Source: Hydrogenophilales bacterium RIFOXYD1_FULL_62_11 (GTDB lineage Bacteria; Pseudomonadota; Gammaproteobacteria; Burkholderiales; Thiobacillaceae). From it: a stretch of 17,290 bases of DNA. The position numbers and the translations under genes are program-made. Below the pieces are notes generated by a model, which searched no databases, was not told where the DNA came from, and was given only the letters and a program-made list of their open reading frames with translations. This document shows, piece by piece, positions 1 through 7,881 of this stretch; position 1 is the first letter of the stretch, and every line of letters begins with the position of its first letter. The DNA lies in NCBI GenBank assembly GCA_001802655.1, contig MGZO01000006.1, positions 1 to 17,290 on the forward strand, written 5' to 3'.

Positions 1-221
1 CGCCTCCGCCACAAGCGCCGCCCCTGCCTTTCACCTATATGGGAAGCTGGCAGGAAGATGCCACCACCACCTATTACCTGACGCGTGGCAGCCTGCCGGT
101 CAGCGTGCGGGCAGGCCAGGTGCTCGACGGCGCCTGGCAACTGGAGCCGGTAACGGGCAAGACCTTGAATTTCACCTACTTACCCCTGAAACAGGTGCGC
201 AGTCTGCGCATGGGAGATTAA
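1..221 (+). CDS. GspC/PilP-like secretion protein, C-terminal fragment
   Basis: The reading frame is open from the window edge (first full codon at base 3) to TAA at 219-221, so only the last ~73 residues are present. The fragment starts with a Pro/Ala-rich linker (PPPQAPPLPF) followed by a compact beta-rich domain (FTYMGSWQED, then VRAGQVLDGAW, then FTYLPLKQV). This pattern of a proline linker and a small homology-region-like domain is typical of the periplasmic part of PilP/GspC-type inner-membrane proteins that contact the secretin. The gene sits directly before a secretin gene, with a single base between its stop and the TTG start of gspD, as expected for such a partner. The transmembrane N-terminus lies outside the window. 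The family assignment rests on context and short similarity; the fold is inferred. Confidence 0.6.
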   Translation, partial: PPPQAPPLPFTYMGSWQEDATTTYYLTRGSLPVSVRAGQVLDGAWQLEPVTGKTLNFTYLPLKQVRSLRMGD

Positions 222-222
222 A

Positions 223-2271
223 TTGCAGGACGCCAAACCCATTTTTCTGCTTGCCGCGCTGCTCGGTACGCTCGGCCTTGCCGGATGCGCCAGCCCCAGC
301 CTCACCGAGGGGCGGAAACTCATCGGCAGCGGCGCAACTGAAGCGGGGCTGTCCCGCCTGCAAGCCGGCCTGGCCGAAGAGCCGGACAACCTGGAACTCA
401 GGATTTACTACCACACCCAGCGCGAGCGCCAAGCCAGCCAATGGCTGCTGCAGGCGCAGCAGGAAATCGGCCGGGGGGATTTTGACGCGGCCAGGGCCAC
501 CCTCAATAAGGTGCTTGCGGCTCACCCTGAAAACCCGCGCGCAGTAACGCTGTTGGCCAGTCTGGAAACCGAAGTCGCGAACCAGGGCTTGCTGAAGGAT
601 GCGCAGGCGGCGCTGACCCAGAACAATCCCGCGCTGGCAGCCGACAAGGCGCAGCAGGTGCTGACGCAATCCCCCGGCCACACCGGTGCCATCGACATGC
701 AGCGCAAGGTGCAGATGGTGCGCGCGCAGGAGGAAAATGCCCCCAAAGAACTGGGGCCTTCCGCACAGAAAGTCGTCACGCTGGAATTCCGCGACACGCC
801 GCTGCGCAATGTATTCGACATGATTTCGCGCCAGTCCAGCATCAACTTCATATTCGACAAGGATGTGCGGCTCGACACCAAGGCCACGCTGTTCGCCCGC
901 AATACGACGGTTGCCGATGCGATCAGCATGCTGCTGGCGACCGGCCAGCTTGCGAAAAAGGTCATGAGCCCCACCACGCTGCTGATCTACCCCGATACCC
1001 CGCCCAAACAAAAGCAATACCAGGAACTGATGGTCAAGAGCTTTTATCTGGGCAACGCCGATGCAAAAAGCACCATGGCCATGCTGCGCGTGCTGATCAA
1101 GACGCGGGACATGTATGTCGATGAGCGCCTCAACCAGCTGGTCATCCGCGACACCCCTGCCGCCATTCACCTGGCGGAAAAGATCATCGCCACCCAGGAT
1201 CTGGCCGAGCCGGAGGTGATGCTCGCGGTGGAAGTGCTTGAAATCAAACGCGGGAGACTGCTAGATATCGGGGTGCAATACCCAAATCAGTTTTCGCTGT
1301 TGAACACCATCACCACCCAAACCGCGACCTCCTCTACCGTCGGTGCGCCGGTGGTGACGAGCAACACAACGCTGTCGCCTTTGCCGTTGACCCTGGAAAG
1401 CCTGAACAACATTTCGAGCAGCAACATCACCATCAACACCCCGCAGGTCAACCTCAAGGATGAAGACAGCGATGTCAACATCCTGGCCAATCCACGCATC
1501 CGCGTCAAAAACCGTGAAAAGGCCAAAATCCACATTGGCGACAAGGTGCCGGTCATCACCTCGAACACTACGTCGACCGGCGTGATTTCAGAATCGGTGT
1601 CGTATCTCGATGTCGGCCTCAAACTCGATGTCGAACCCAGCGTGTTGATGCGCGATGACGTGCAAATCAAGGTGAATCTGGAGGTCTCCAACATCGTGAA
1701 GGAGATTCGCAGCACCAGCGGCACCCTCACCTACCAGATTGGCACCCGCAATGCAGGCACGGTCTTGCGCTTGAAGGATGGCGAAACACAGGTACTGGCT
1801 GGACTGATCTCGGACGAAGACCGCAGCTCTTCGAGTGGCATTCCCGGCCTGTCCGAAATCCCGATTCTGGGCCGTTTGTTCTCAACCCAGCGCGACGAGC
1901 GCACTAAAACCGAGATCGTGTTGCTGATCACGCCGCACATCCTGCGCCACGCGCAGGCGCAGCAACCCGCCCTCACTGAATTCAGGGGCGGCACTGAAAA
2001 TGCCATCGGTGGATCGGGCGGCTTCACCCCCATGCCCATTCCTGGCTTGATCAGGCCGCAAGGCTCACCCGCCAGGGCCATCCAGGACGAAAATGCCGTG
2101 CCATACCAGTCGGACATCACGCCCGGGTCGGACTTGCCACCGGCTGTTCTGCCGCCCGATGCCAACCTCAATGCGATCCTGCCTGCGCCCGGCCCAGCGG
2201 AGGCGGAAACAGAGCCAGCGGAAGACGAACAGAATCCCGCATCTCCGCCTACCGTAATCCCCGTGCAATAA
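223..2271 (+). CDS. gspD: Secretin lipoprotein, type II secretion GspD family
   Basis: 682 residues. It should form the outer-membrane ring of a type II secretion or type IV pilus-like machine. The start is TTG at 223, preceded by GGGAGA and one base after the upstream stop. The choice is supported by the lipoprotein signal that follows, with LAGC at residues 19-22 and lipidation at Cys22. Residues ~30-170 look like helical TPR-type repeats; ~185-260 are an N0-like domain (VTLEFRDTPLRNVFDMI); ~270-330 a secretin N domain; ~345-575 the secretin core, with VNILANPRIRVKN, VPVITS, the GTVLRLKDGETQVLAGLI block and a C-terminal IPILGRLFSTQ...EIVLLITPHIL signature. The last ~105 residues are a Pro-rich, low-complexity tail. 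The N-terminal TPR-like part replaces the longer N-domain array of classical GspD, as in betaproteobacterial versions. Pseudopilin genes follow at once. Confidence 0.92.
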   Translation: MQDAKPIFLLAALLGTLGLAGCASPSLTEGRKLIGSGATEAGLSRLQAGLAEEPDNLELRIYYHTQRERQASQWLLQAQQEIGRGDFDAARATLNKVLAAHPENPRAVTLLASLETEVANQGLLKDAQAALTQNNPALAADKAQQVLTQSPGHTGAIDMQRKVQMVRAQEENAPKELGPSAQKVVTLEFRDTPLRNVFDMISRQSSINFIFDKDVRLDTKATLFARNTTVADAISMLLATGQLAKKVMSPTTLLIYPDTPPKQKQYQELMVKSFYLGNADAKSTMAMLRVLIKTRDMYVDERLNQLVIRDTPAAIHLAEKIIATQDLAEPEVMLAVEVLEIKRGRLLDIGVQYPNQFSLLNTITTQTATSSTVGAPVVTSNTTLSPLPLTLESLNNISSSNITINTPQVNLKDEDSDVNILANPRIRVKNREKAKIHIGDKVPVITSNTTSTGVISESVSYLDVGLKLDVEPSVLMRDDVQIKVNLEVSNIVKEIRSTSGTLTYQIGTRNAGTVLRLKDGETQVLAGLISDEDRSSSSGIPGLSEIPILGRLFSTQRDERTKTEIVLLITPHILRHAQAQQPALTEFRGGTENAIGGSGGFTPMPIPGLIRPQGSPARAIQDENAVPYQSDITPGSDLPPAVLPPDANLNAILPAPGPAEAETEPAEDEQNPASPPTVIPVQ

Positions 2272-2274
2272 ACC

Positions 2275-2757
2275 ATGTTGCGTCGCGTTTCGTCCGGGTT
2301 CAGCCTGATCGAGTTGATGGTCACCCTGGCCATCCTCGCCCTGCTCGCCAGTGTGGCCGTCCCGTTTGCACAGTTGGTGCAGCAGCGTCACAAGGAAACC
2401 GAACTGCGCCAGGCGCTGCGGCAGATTCGCGGCGCACTTGATGCCTACAAGCTGAATGTCGAGGACGGCCGCATTCCAAAAGTAGAAGGAAGCAGCGGCT
2501 ACCCGCCCGATCTGGATAGCTTGTGGAAAGGGGTGGTCGACCAGAAGCAGATCGATGCGGCCAAAAAAATCTATTTCCTGCGCCGTCTTCCACGCGACCC
2601 GTTTTACCCGGACAGCGCCGCACCCGCCGCCGACACCTGGGGCATCCGCAGTCATGCCAGCCCACCTGACGCACCGGTCGCTGGCGACGATGTGTTCGAC
2701 GTCTATTCGCTGTCGTCAGCCAGCGGGCTCAATGGCGTGCCTTACCGCGAATGGTGA
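2275..2757 (+). CDS. GspG-like pseudopilin 1
   Basis: 160 residues, starting ATG three bases after the secretin stop. The N-terminus has a short basic leader followed by a prepilin peptidase site, SGF|SLIELMVTLAIL, with Glu at mature position 5, then a ~20-residue hydrophobic helix. The rest is a type II pseudopilin globular domain: RQIRGALDAYKL is the helix continuation, LRRLPRDPFYP is the usual proline-rich turn, and the C-terminus ends in VFDVYSL...GLNGVPYREW, the loop where GspG proteins hold calcium. It would be cleaved and assembled in the inner membrane as part of the pseudopilus. No strong Shine-Dalgarno is visible, so translation is probably coupled to gspD. Whether it is the major or a minor pseudopilin cannot be told from this sequence. 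Confidence 0.88.
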   Translation: MLRRVSSGFSLIELMVTLAILALLASVAVPFAQLVQQRHKETELRQALRQIRGALDAYKLNVEDGRIPKVEGSSGYPPDLDSLWKGVVDQKQIDAAKKIYFLRRLPRDPFYPDSAAPAADTWGIRSHASPPDAPVAGDDVFDVYSLSSASGLNGVPYREW

Positions 2758-2761
2758 ACCC

Positions 2762-3172
2762 ATGCTGAAACGCATCACGTTCAAATCCGGCAAACGGGGA
2801 TTCACCCTGGTCGAATTGATGGTGGTGATGGCCATCATTGCGCTGTTGCTGGCGCTGGCGCTGCCACGCTACTTCAACCATCTGGAAGGTGCGCGTGAAA
2901 CCATCCTCAAACAGGATCTTGCCGTGATGCGCGATGCCATCGACAAATTCCATGGCGACCGCGGGCGGTATCCCAACAGCCTCGACGAACTGGTCAGCGA
3001 ACGTTACCTGCGCACCCTGCCAGTCGATCCGATTACCGAGCGCAACGATAGCTGGCAAGCGGTTGCACCCTCATTAGACCAAGGTGGTGAAACAGAAAGC
3101 GGTGAGCTGTATGACATCAAGAGCGGCGCGCCGGGGACCGCGCGGGACGGCAGTGCCTATGCCGACTGGTAA
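2762..3172 (+). CDS. GspG-like pseudopilin 2
   Basis: 136 residues. The frame is open further upstream, but ATG 2762, four bases after the previous stop, places a normal prepilin leader (MLKRITFKSGKRG) before the cleavage site G|FTLVELMVVMAII, with Glu5 present. A hydrophobic helix follows (ALLLALALPRYF). The globular part has MRDAIDKFHGDRGRYPNSLDELV, the strongly conserved GspG pattern for the helix-to-sheet turn, then LRTLPVDPIT and a C-terminal YDIKSGAPG...RDGSAYADW that matches the GspG calcium-loop region. It is the best candidate in this cluster for the major pseudopilin, because it is compact and has the fullest GspG pattern. It lies in the same transcription unit as the secretin. The next gene starts inside its last 14 bases. 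Confidence 0.88.
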   Translation: MLKRITFKSGKRGFTLVELMVVMAIIALLLALALPRYFNHLEGARETILKQDLAVMRDAIDKFHGDRGRYPNSLDELVSERYLRTLPVDPITERNDSWQAVAPSLDQGGETESGELYDIKSGAPGTARDGSAYADW

Positions 3173-3686
3173 GTCCGCTCAATCCGGATTCACCTATCTG
3201 TTTGTATTGATGCTGATCGCGCTGATCGGCATGGGGCTTGCCGCCGCTGGAACCCTGTGGCGCACCGATGCACAACGTTCGCGCGAAGCCGAGCTTCTGT
3301 TTCTGGGCGACCAGTACCGCCAGGCCATCCGCAGTTTTTACGAGCGGCCTGATCAACAACCCCCGCGCTTGCCTCAAAGCCTTGATGAACTCCTGGAGGA
3401 TCGACGCGGCATCACCGTCGTGCGGCACTTGCGGCGTGCCTATCGCGACCCGTTCACCGGAAAAGCCTTTGCGCTGGTTCAGACACCCGACGGTCGTGGC
3501 ATTGCCGGCGTCCATAGCCAATCGACCCGTCACCCCTTCAAGATTGCGGGGTTTTCAGCACAGGATGCGGCGTTCGCCGAGGCCAAAACGATTGCTGACT
3601 GGCAGTTTGTGTTTATCCCGCCAGCTCCTTTGCCAGCCAATCAGCAAACGCCTGTGCCGGCCAATAGGCTGCAGCCAGGCCCCTAG
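3159..3686 (+). CDS. Type II secretion pseudopilin-like protein lacking Glu5
   Basis: 175 residues from ATG 3159, which overlaps the preceding gene by 14 bases. A longer in-frame start exists at 3084, but the later one gives a normal short leader (MPTGKSAQSG). The cleavage region reads G|FTYLFVLMLIALIGMGLAAAG: mature residue 5 is Phe instead of Glu. After the hydrophobic helix come a basic/acidic helix (RREAELLFLGDQYRQAI-like), a proline turn (QPPRLPQSLDELLEDRR), RHLRRAYRDPFTGKAF and a Pro-rich tail. This layout matches a family of pseudopilin-like proteins common beside GspG in betaproteobacteria. Loss of Glu5 is also known in the tip pseudopilin GspK, so a tip or priming role is possible but inferred. 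It ends by overlapping the convergent gene. Confidence 0.8.
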   Translation: MPTGKSAQSGFTYLFVLMLIALIGMGLAAAGTLWRTDAQRSREAELLFLGDQYRQAIRSFYERPDQQPPRLPQSLDELLEDRRGITVVRHLRRAYRDPFTGKAFALVQTPDGRGIAGVHSQSTRHPFKIAGFSAQDAAFAEAKTIADWQFVFIPPAPLPANQQTPVPANRLQPGP

Positions 3687-3997
3687 TCAGTTCTCTCATA
3701 GCCTTCGCGGTGCGCCGCATTGATGGTGCGCAGCAGTTCGCGGAACGGAATGCTGCGCTCATGCTTTTTGAACAATTCCATGAAGGGCAGATCGCCTCCC
3801 TGTCCCGCACCCGGATAATTGCCCGATACCATGGATTCATGCAGTTCGCGCAACATGCTATCGAGCGGGTCGAGGAACGGGGTATAGCTTGCGGCTTCAT
3901 CATCGTCGTGTTCGAGACAGGCGCGTAATTCGTCGACTTCGTAAACCGCCTCATGAACAAGATCAATCAACGCGTTGAAATCTGATGGTTTTTTCAT
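3683..3997 (-). CDS. Conserved-looking small acidic protein, function unknown
   Basis: 104 residues; I do not recognise the family. The protein is soluble, acidic and predicted mostly helical (FNALIDLVHEAVYEVDELRACLEH, LDPLDSMLRELHESM, FMELFKKHERSIPFRELLRTI), with a DDDE acidic patch and no signal peptide or membrane segment. One cysteine (CLEH) is present. ATG 3997 is preceded by only a weak GGAAC-type site. The gene follows hdrB on the same strand but is separated from it by a strong intrinsic terminator, so it is probably transcribed alone or by read-through. Its stop codon lies inside the stop region of the convergent pseudopilin gene. The opposite strand also has a short open frame here (3710-3928), but the reading given has the more protein-like composition. 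Confidence 0.55.
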   Translation of the reverse strand: MKKPSDFNALIDLVHEAVYEVDELRACLEHDDDEAASYTPFLDPLDSMLRELHESMVSGNYPGAGQGGDLPFMELFKKHERSIPFRELLRTINAAHREGYERTD

Positions 3998-4036
3998 TTC
4001 AGTTCCATGGGTTGGGGGGCAGCCAGTGAAAACAAA

Positions 4037-4056
4037 ACAGGGGCATTCGCCCCTGT
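4037..4056 (-). terminator. Intrinsic terminator after hdrB
   Basis: An 8-bp perfect stem, ACAGGGGC / GCCCCTGT with loop ATTC on the plus strand, lies 22 bases beyond the hdrB stop. Read on the minus strand the hairpin is followed by TTTGTTTTC, a U-rich tail. This closes the qmoAB-hdrCB transcription unit and separates it from the small gene downstream. Confidence 0.85.
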
Positions 4057-4077
4057 CTGGTGGTGCAGGCTCAAAGT

Positions 4078-4989
4078 CTAGCGTTTGACAGGCTTCGCCG
4101 CGATCTCTTCCAGCCGCCGCGCCTTGATGACCTGGCCGTTAAGCGCCGCATCTTTGGCGCTGCCACCGTAGGCCACCACCATCAACTGGCTGTAATACAT
4201 CACCGGAATGTTGAACTTGGTGCCGTAGGTCTTGTTGATCTGACCCTGGTAAATCTCGACGTTGGCCTGGCACAGCGGACACGGGGTGACGATCATTTCT
4301 GCGCCGTGGTCGTAGGCCGATTCGACGATGTCCTTGATTTGCGCCTGTGCCTTTTCGGGTTCTGAAAAGGCCAGTGCGCCACCGCAACAGGTGACTTTTT
4401 GCTCATACTCGGGAATCGGCTCGGCGCCCACCATTTCGACCATTTTGTCGAGGTATTGCGGGTTCTCGAACGACTCGCCATCCACGCCGAATGGGCGGTT
4501 GGTCTGACAGCCCACATAGCCTGCAATCTTGACGCCTTCGAGCGGACGCACGACATGCTTTTTCATCTCGTCAAAACCGAGATCTTCGATCAGCACCTCC
4601 ACCATGTGACGGATGTTGGGCATTTCATTGATGGTGAGCCCGGCTTCTTTCAGCGCTTCGCGGGTGTCGGCCATCAGCGTGTCGGAGTGCGTCAGACGCT
4701 CACGCGTTTCGCGTGCGCCCAGCCAGCAGGCGGCGCAGGTGGCGACGATTTCCTGCCCCGGCATATGCTTTTCGGATAGCGCGAAATTCCGCGCATTCAT
4801 AACATGGCGCGGCAATTCGCCTGCTTCGGCATAGCCAATCGATGCGCCACAGCAGTTCCAGTCGGGGATTTCGGTGAGCTTGACGTCGAGCGTCTTGCAC
4901 ATCGACTCGACCGAGGTTAGATAGTTGGAAGCGGAAGCGCCTTTTTGCGACGAACAACCGGGGTAAAACGCGTATTCATGTTTGGCCAT
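4078..4989 (-). CDS. hdrB: Heterodisulfide reductase-type subunit HdrB
   Basis: 303 residues with two complete CCG (cysteine-rich) domains. Domain 1 has Cys12 (YPGCS), Cys46-47 (WNCCGA), Cys85 and Cys88 (CAAC). Domain 2 has Cys161 (VGCQTNRP), Cys201-202 (TCCGG), Cys237 and Cys240 (CPLC). In characterised HdrB each such set ligates a noncubane [4Fe-4S] cluster that cleaves a disulfide or handles sulfur-bound electrons; all ligands are kept here, so both sites are probably functional. ATG 4989 is preceded by GAGGAGA and lies 14 bases after the hdrC stop. It is the last gene of qmoA-qmoB-hdrC-hdrB. With HdrC it replaces the membrane QmoC subunit of classic QmoABC, as known in some Gram-positive sulfate reducers. 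The physiological substrate or partner is not shown by the sequence. Confidence 0.93.
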   Translation of the reverse strand: MAKHEYAFYPGCSSQKGASASNYLTSVESMCKTLDVKLTEIPDWNCCGASIGYAEAGELPRHVMNARNFALSEKHMPGQEIVATCAACWLGARETRERLTHSDTLMADTREALKEAGLTINEMPNIRHMVEVLIEDLGFDEMKKHVVRPLEGVKIAGYVGCQTNRPFGVDGESFENPQYLDKMVEMVGAEPIPEYEQKVTCCGGALAFSEPEKAQAQIKDIVESAYDHGAEMIVTPCPLCQANVEIYQGQINKTYGTKFNIPVMYYSQLMVVAYGGSAKDAALNGQVIKARRLEEIAAKPVKR

Positions 4990-5003
4990 TGTGATCTATC
5001 TCC

Positions 5004-5636
5004 TCAGCCTGCCATTTTGGCGGCCTTGCGGCTGCGCTCGATTTCGTAGGCTTTCTTCAGCATCGCCTGGATGCCTTTCTGATCCTTGCACTTGTGGCCG
5101 CCGAACAGTTCGAACGGGTTGAGCCGCTTGGCCAGCACCAGACCGATGGCGACGTCCTTCATCTTCATGCCTTCCTTGATGCCCGAGGCAAAGCCATCCT
5201 TGAAGTACAGTCCCATCGACAATTTGAGCTCATTGACGCGGCCAGTGTGAGTGCAGTTTTTCCAGAACAGGCCGCTGAAGAAGCGCGTGGCCTGCATTTT
5301 CGGCGCCAGGCCGATGCGGTGCGCGTATTCGGCGATGCCGTGCATGATATGGGTGATCGGCAACTTGCGCGGGCAGCGCACGATGCAGTTGTAGCAGGAG
5401 GTGCAGTTCCACATCGAGCTTGAGGTCAGCACTTCCTCGCGCTTGCCGGCGCGGATCATCATGAACAGTTCCTGCGGTGGATGTTCCCACGCGCTCTGGA
5501 AGTTGGTCGGACAGGAACCGGAGCAGACGCCGCATTGCATGCACATCTTCACCCAGTCGCCCATCTCGACCTGTTCTTCGATTTCCTTCAGGAAGTTGTT
5601 GCGGTATTTCTCCGCCAGTGCGGTATTTGCGCTCAT
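5004..5636 (-). CDS. hdrC: Heterodisulfide reductase-type ferredoxin subunit HdrC
   Basis: 210 residues with two [4Fe-4S] ferredoxin motifs: Cys32-35-38-42 (CMQCGVCSGSCP) and Cys78-81-84-88 (CTSCYNCIVRCP). The remainder is helical and has no membrane-spanning segment, so this is the soluble HdrC form and not the HdrC-cytochrome fusion seen in QmoC or DsrM-type subunits. It should pass electrons between the HdrA-like flavoproteins (QmoA/QmoB) and the noncubane clusters of HdrB. The start is ATG 5636, with an AGGAGA that overlaps the qmoB stop region 11 bases upstream. Order and spacing (qmoB, 11 bp, hdrC, 14 bp, hdrB) indicate one operon and one complex. Confidence 0.93.
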   Translation of the reverse strand: MSANTALAEKYRNNFLKEIEEQVEMGDWVKMCMQCGVCSGSCPTNFQSAWEHPPQELFMMIRAGKREEVLTSSSMWNCTSCYNCIVRCPRKLPITHIMHGIAEYAHRIGLAPKMQATRFFSGLFWKNCTHTGRVNELKLSMGLYFKDGFASGIKEGMKMKDVAIGLVLAKRLNPFELFGGHKCKDQKGIQAMLKKAYEIERSRKAAKMAG

Positions 5637-5647
5637 GGTGGGATCTC

Positions 5648-7879
5648 CTAGAAGCCTTTGAACGGGCTGGGGCCTACGGCAACCAGCTCGGCAGCATATT
5701 TATTGATCATCTCGGGTACCCGTTCGATGTCGGTAATCGCAACTTCGAGATCACGCACGCGCTCGGATTCGAGATTGAGCGTTTTCAGCGTGTCGTCAAT
5801 TTTCGACATGCGTACGCGGCCCAGTTCCGATCCCTTGACGAAGTGACACTGGTATTCGTCGCCGGACTTGCAGCCCATCAGCATCACACCGTCGTAACCT
5901 GCATTCAACGCGTCGGTGATCCAGATGGTGTTGACCGAGCCGAGGCAGCGGATCGGGATGATGCGCACGAAGGCCGAGTACTCGTTGCGGCCCATCCCCG
6001 CCATGTCAAGCGCCGGATAGGCGTCGTTCTCGCAGGCCAGGATCAGGATGCGCGGTTTCTCGGAAAACTCGTCGGGAATGTCGACCGCCTTGATCTGCGC
6101 GCCGACGGTGTTGACCGAGTAGTTTTCGAACGAGATCACCCGCACCGGGCAGGCGCCCATGCAGGTACCGCAACGGCGGCAACGCGATTCGTTGAACACC
6201 GGGAAGCGTTTTTCGTCTTCGTCGATGGCGCCGAACGGGCATTCCACCGTGCAGCGTTTGCACTGGGTGCAGCCTTCAAGCCGCACCTTGGGGAATGACA
6301 GATCGCCCGATCGCGGATGCGCAGCACGGCCCAATTCGGCATTTTCCAGCGCCTGGATCGATTTCAGCGCAGCGCCGGTGGCGTCTTCGCGCGCCTGCGC
6401 GATGTCCATCGGCCGCCGAACCGGGCCGGCGGTGTAGATGCCGGTACGGCGGGTTTCGTAGGGGAAGCAGATGAAGTGCGAGTCGGTGAAACCCTGCTTC
6501 AGCTGCGGCACGTCTTTGCCCTGACGGTAGGTCAGATTGAGGATGGAAATCGGCTTGATTTCCACCGCGCCTTCTTCCTCCGTCGCGGCAGGCGCATCGA
6601 TGTTGATGCCCGAATTGGGCACCTGGCCGGTGGCGAGCACCACCAGATCGACATCCAGCATGGCGGCGTCTTGGTCATCGAGAATCAGGTCGTGGAATTT
6701 CACCGTGCTGGTGTTGCCGCCGGGTACGACTTCGGCGACCTTGCCCTTGGTGAAGATGACGCCTTTTTCCTGCGCGCTGCGATAGAAATCCTCGCCGTTG
6801 CCGGGAGTGCGCAGGTCAGTGTAGATGATGGTGGTGTCAACGCTGGGGTTGGCATCCTTGAAGTACATCGCCTGCTTGATGCTGGTGTTGCAACAGTAGC
6901 CAGAGCAATAAGCCAGATGCGTGCCGCTGGGGTCACGTTGCCCGGCGCACTGCACGAACACCACCGACTTCACCGGCTGGTTATCGGACGGGCGACGGAT
7001 TACGCCATCGTCTGCTGCAGCCGCAACCGCCAGCGCTTCGAGGCCGGCCTGATCGACCACGTTGGCCGACTTGCCACCGCCGAGTTCCGGCAGCTTGTTC
7101 ATGTCGTACAAGGAAAAACCGCTCGCCTGCACGATGGCGCCGATATCTTCGGTGTGGGTTGCACCCGATTCGGTCGCGATGTCCACGATGAAGCGACCCG
7201 GTGCGCCGTCCGTCTTGGCGACGGTCGCGTTCAGATACACCTTGATGTTGCTGTCGCCCAGCACCTGCGACACCAGTTCGCCCACCCCCGTGTCAGCAGG
7301 AGATTTGTAAGGTTCATGCACCGGCACGCGCTTGTAAAGCTTGGCTGCCCAGCCGCCAAGTGCGCCGGTCTTTTCCACCAGCACCACCGGATAGCCGGTT
7401 TTCGACGCTTCGATCGCGGTGGTCATGCCGGTCACGCCGCCGCCGACGACCAGCAGGGTCTTGCTGCTGCCGGTAACGGTATTGCCTGTGGGCGCAGTCA
7501 TCGCCTTGACTTCGGCACAGCCCATGCGAATGTAGTCTTCCGCCATTTCCTGCGTGGTTTCGCGGGCCTCGTCAGTATCAGGGCGAATCCAGATCACGCC
7601 TTCACGCAGGTTGGCACGCGCCACCGCGTTTTCCGGGAAGAAGAACGCTTCGGTCTTGGCGCGGCGCGAACAGGCGCCGATCATGATGTGGGTGACGCCC
7701 TCGTTGGCGATGTCGTTCTTGATCATCGCCACACCATCTGCGTTGCACAGAAAATCGTGCGATTTTGCCATTGGCACCTTGCCGTCTTTTTGCGCGATTT
7801 TCACCAGCGCGTCGGCATCCAGACGCTCGCCGAGTCCACAGCCCTTGCAGATATACGCTGCAACTTTAATGTCAGCCAT
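5648..7879 (-). CDS. qmoB: QmoB: HdrA-like flavoprotein fused to ferredoxin and MvhD-like domain
   Basis: 743 residues. Residues 1-130 are the HdrA N-terminal domain with Cys11, Cys14, Cys45 and Cys70 (ICKGCG, FLCNADG, GACSRRA). An FAD-binding fold starts at 143-160 (VVGGGVTGMTTAIEA) and includes the HdrA insertion CAGQRD...YCSGYCC at 311-330. Two ferredoxin motifs follow at 537-547 (CTQCKRCTVECP) and 567-577 (CRRCGTCMGACP). The C-terminal ~135 residues are MvhD-like, with Cys616, Cys645, Cys670 and Cys678 as likely [2Fe-2S] ligands. This domain order is that of QmoB, the partner of QmoA in the quinone-interacting oxidoreductase complex that exchanges electrons with APS reductase. The start ATG 7879 is two bases after the qmoA stop and has GGAGG upstream. 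It is cytoplasmic, with no signal or membrane segment. Confidence 0.93.
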   Translation of the reverse strand: MADIKVAAYICKGCGLGERLDADALVKIAQKDGKVPMAKSHDFLCNADGVAMIKNDIANEGVTHIMIGACSRRAKTEAFFFPENAVARANLREGVIWIRPDTDEARETTQEMAEDYIRMGCAEVKAMTAPTGNTVTGSSKTLLVVGGGVTGMTTAIEASKTGYPVVLVEKTGALGGWAAKLYKRVPVHEPYKSPADTGVGELVSQVLGDSNIKVYLNATVAKTDGAPGRFIVDIATESGATHTEDIGAIVQASGFSLYDMNKLPELGGGKSANVVDQAGLEALAVAAAADDGVIRRPSDNQPVKSVVFVQCAGQRDPSGTHLAYCSGYCCNTSIKQAMYFKDANPSVDTTIIYTDLRTPGNGEDFYRSAQEKGVIFTKGKVAEVVPGGNTSTVKFHDLILDDQDAAMLDVDLVVLATGQVPNSGINIDAPAATEEEGAVEIKPISILNLTYRQGKDVPQLKQGFTDSHFICFPYETRRTGIYTAGPVRRPMDIAQAREDATGAALKSIQALENAELGRAAHPRSGDLSFPKVRLEGCTQCKRCTVECPFGAIDEDEKRFPVFNESRCRRCGTCMGACPVRVISFENYSVNTVGAQIKAVDIPDEFSEKPRILILACENDAYPALDMAGMGRNEYSAFVRIIPIRCLGSVNTIWITDALNAGYDGVMLMGCKSGDEYQCHFVKGSELGRVRMSKIDDTLKTLNLESERVRDLEVAITDIERVPEMINKYAAELVAVGPSPFKGF

Positions 7880-7881
7880 GT

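Noticed and set aside
172..1170. 332-codon open frame on the minus strand opposite gspD
   Set aside because: It is a complementary-strand shadow of the secretin gene with no recognisable motif and no ribosome-binding site.
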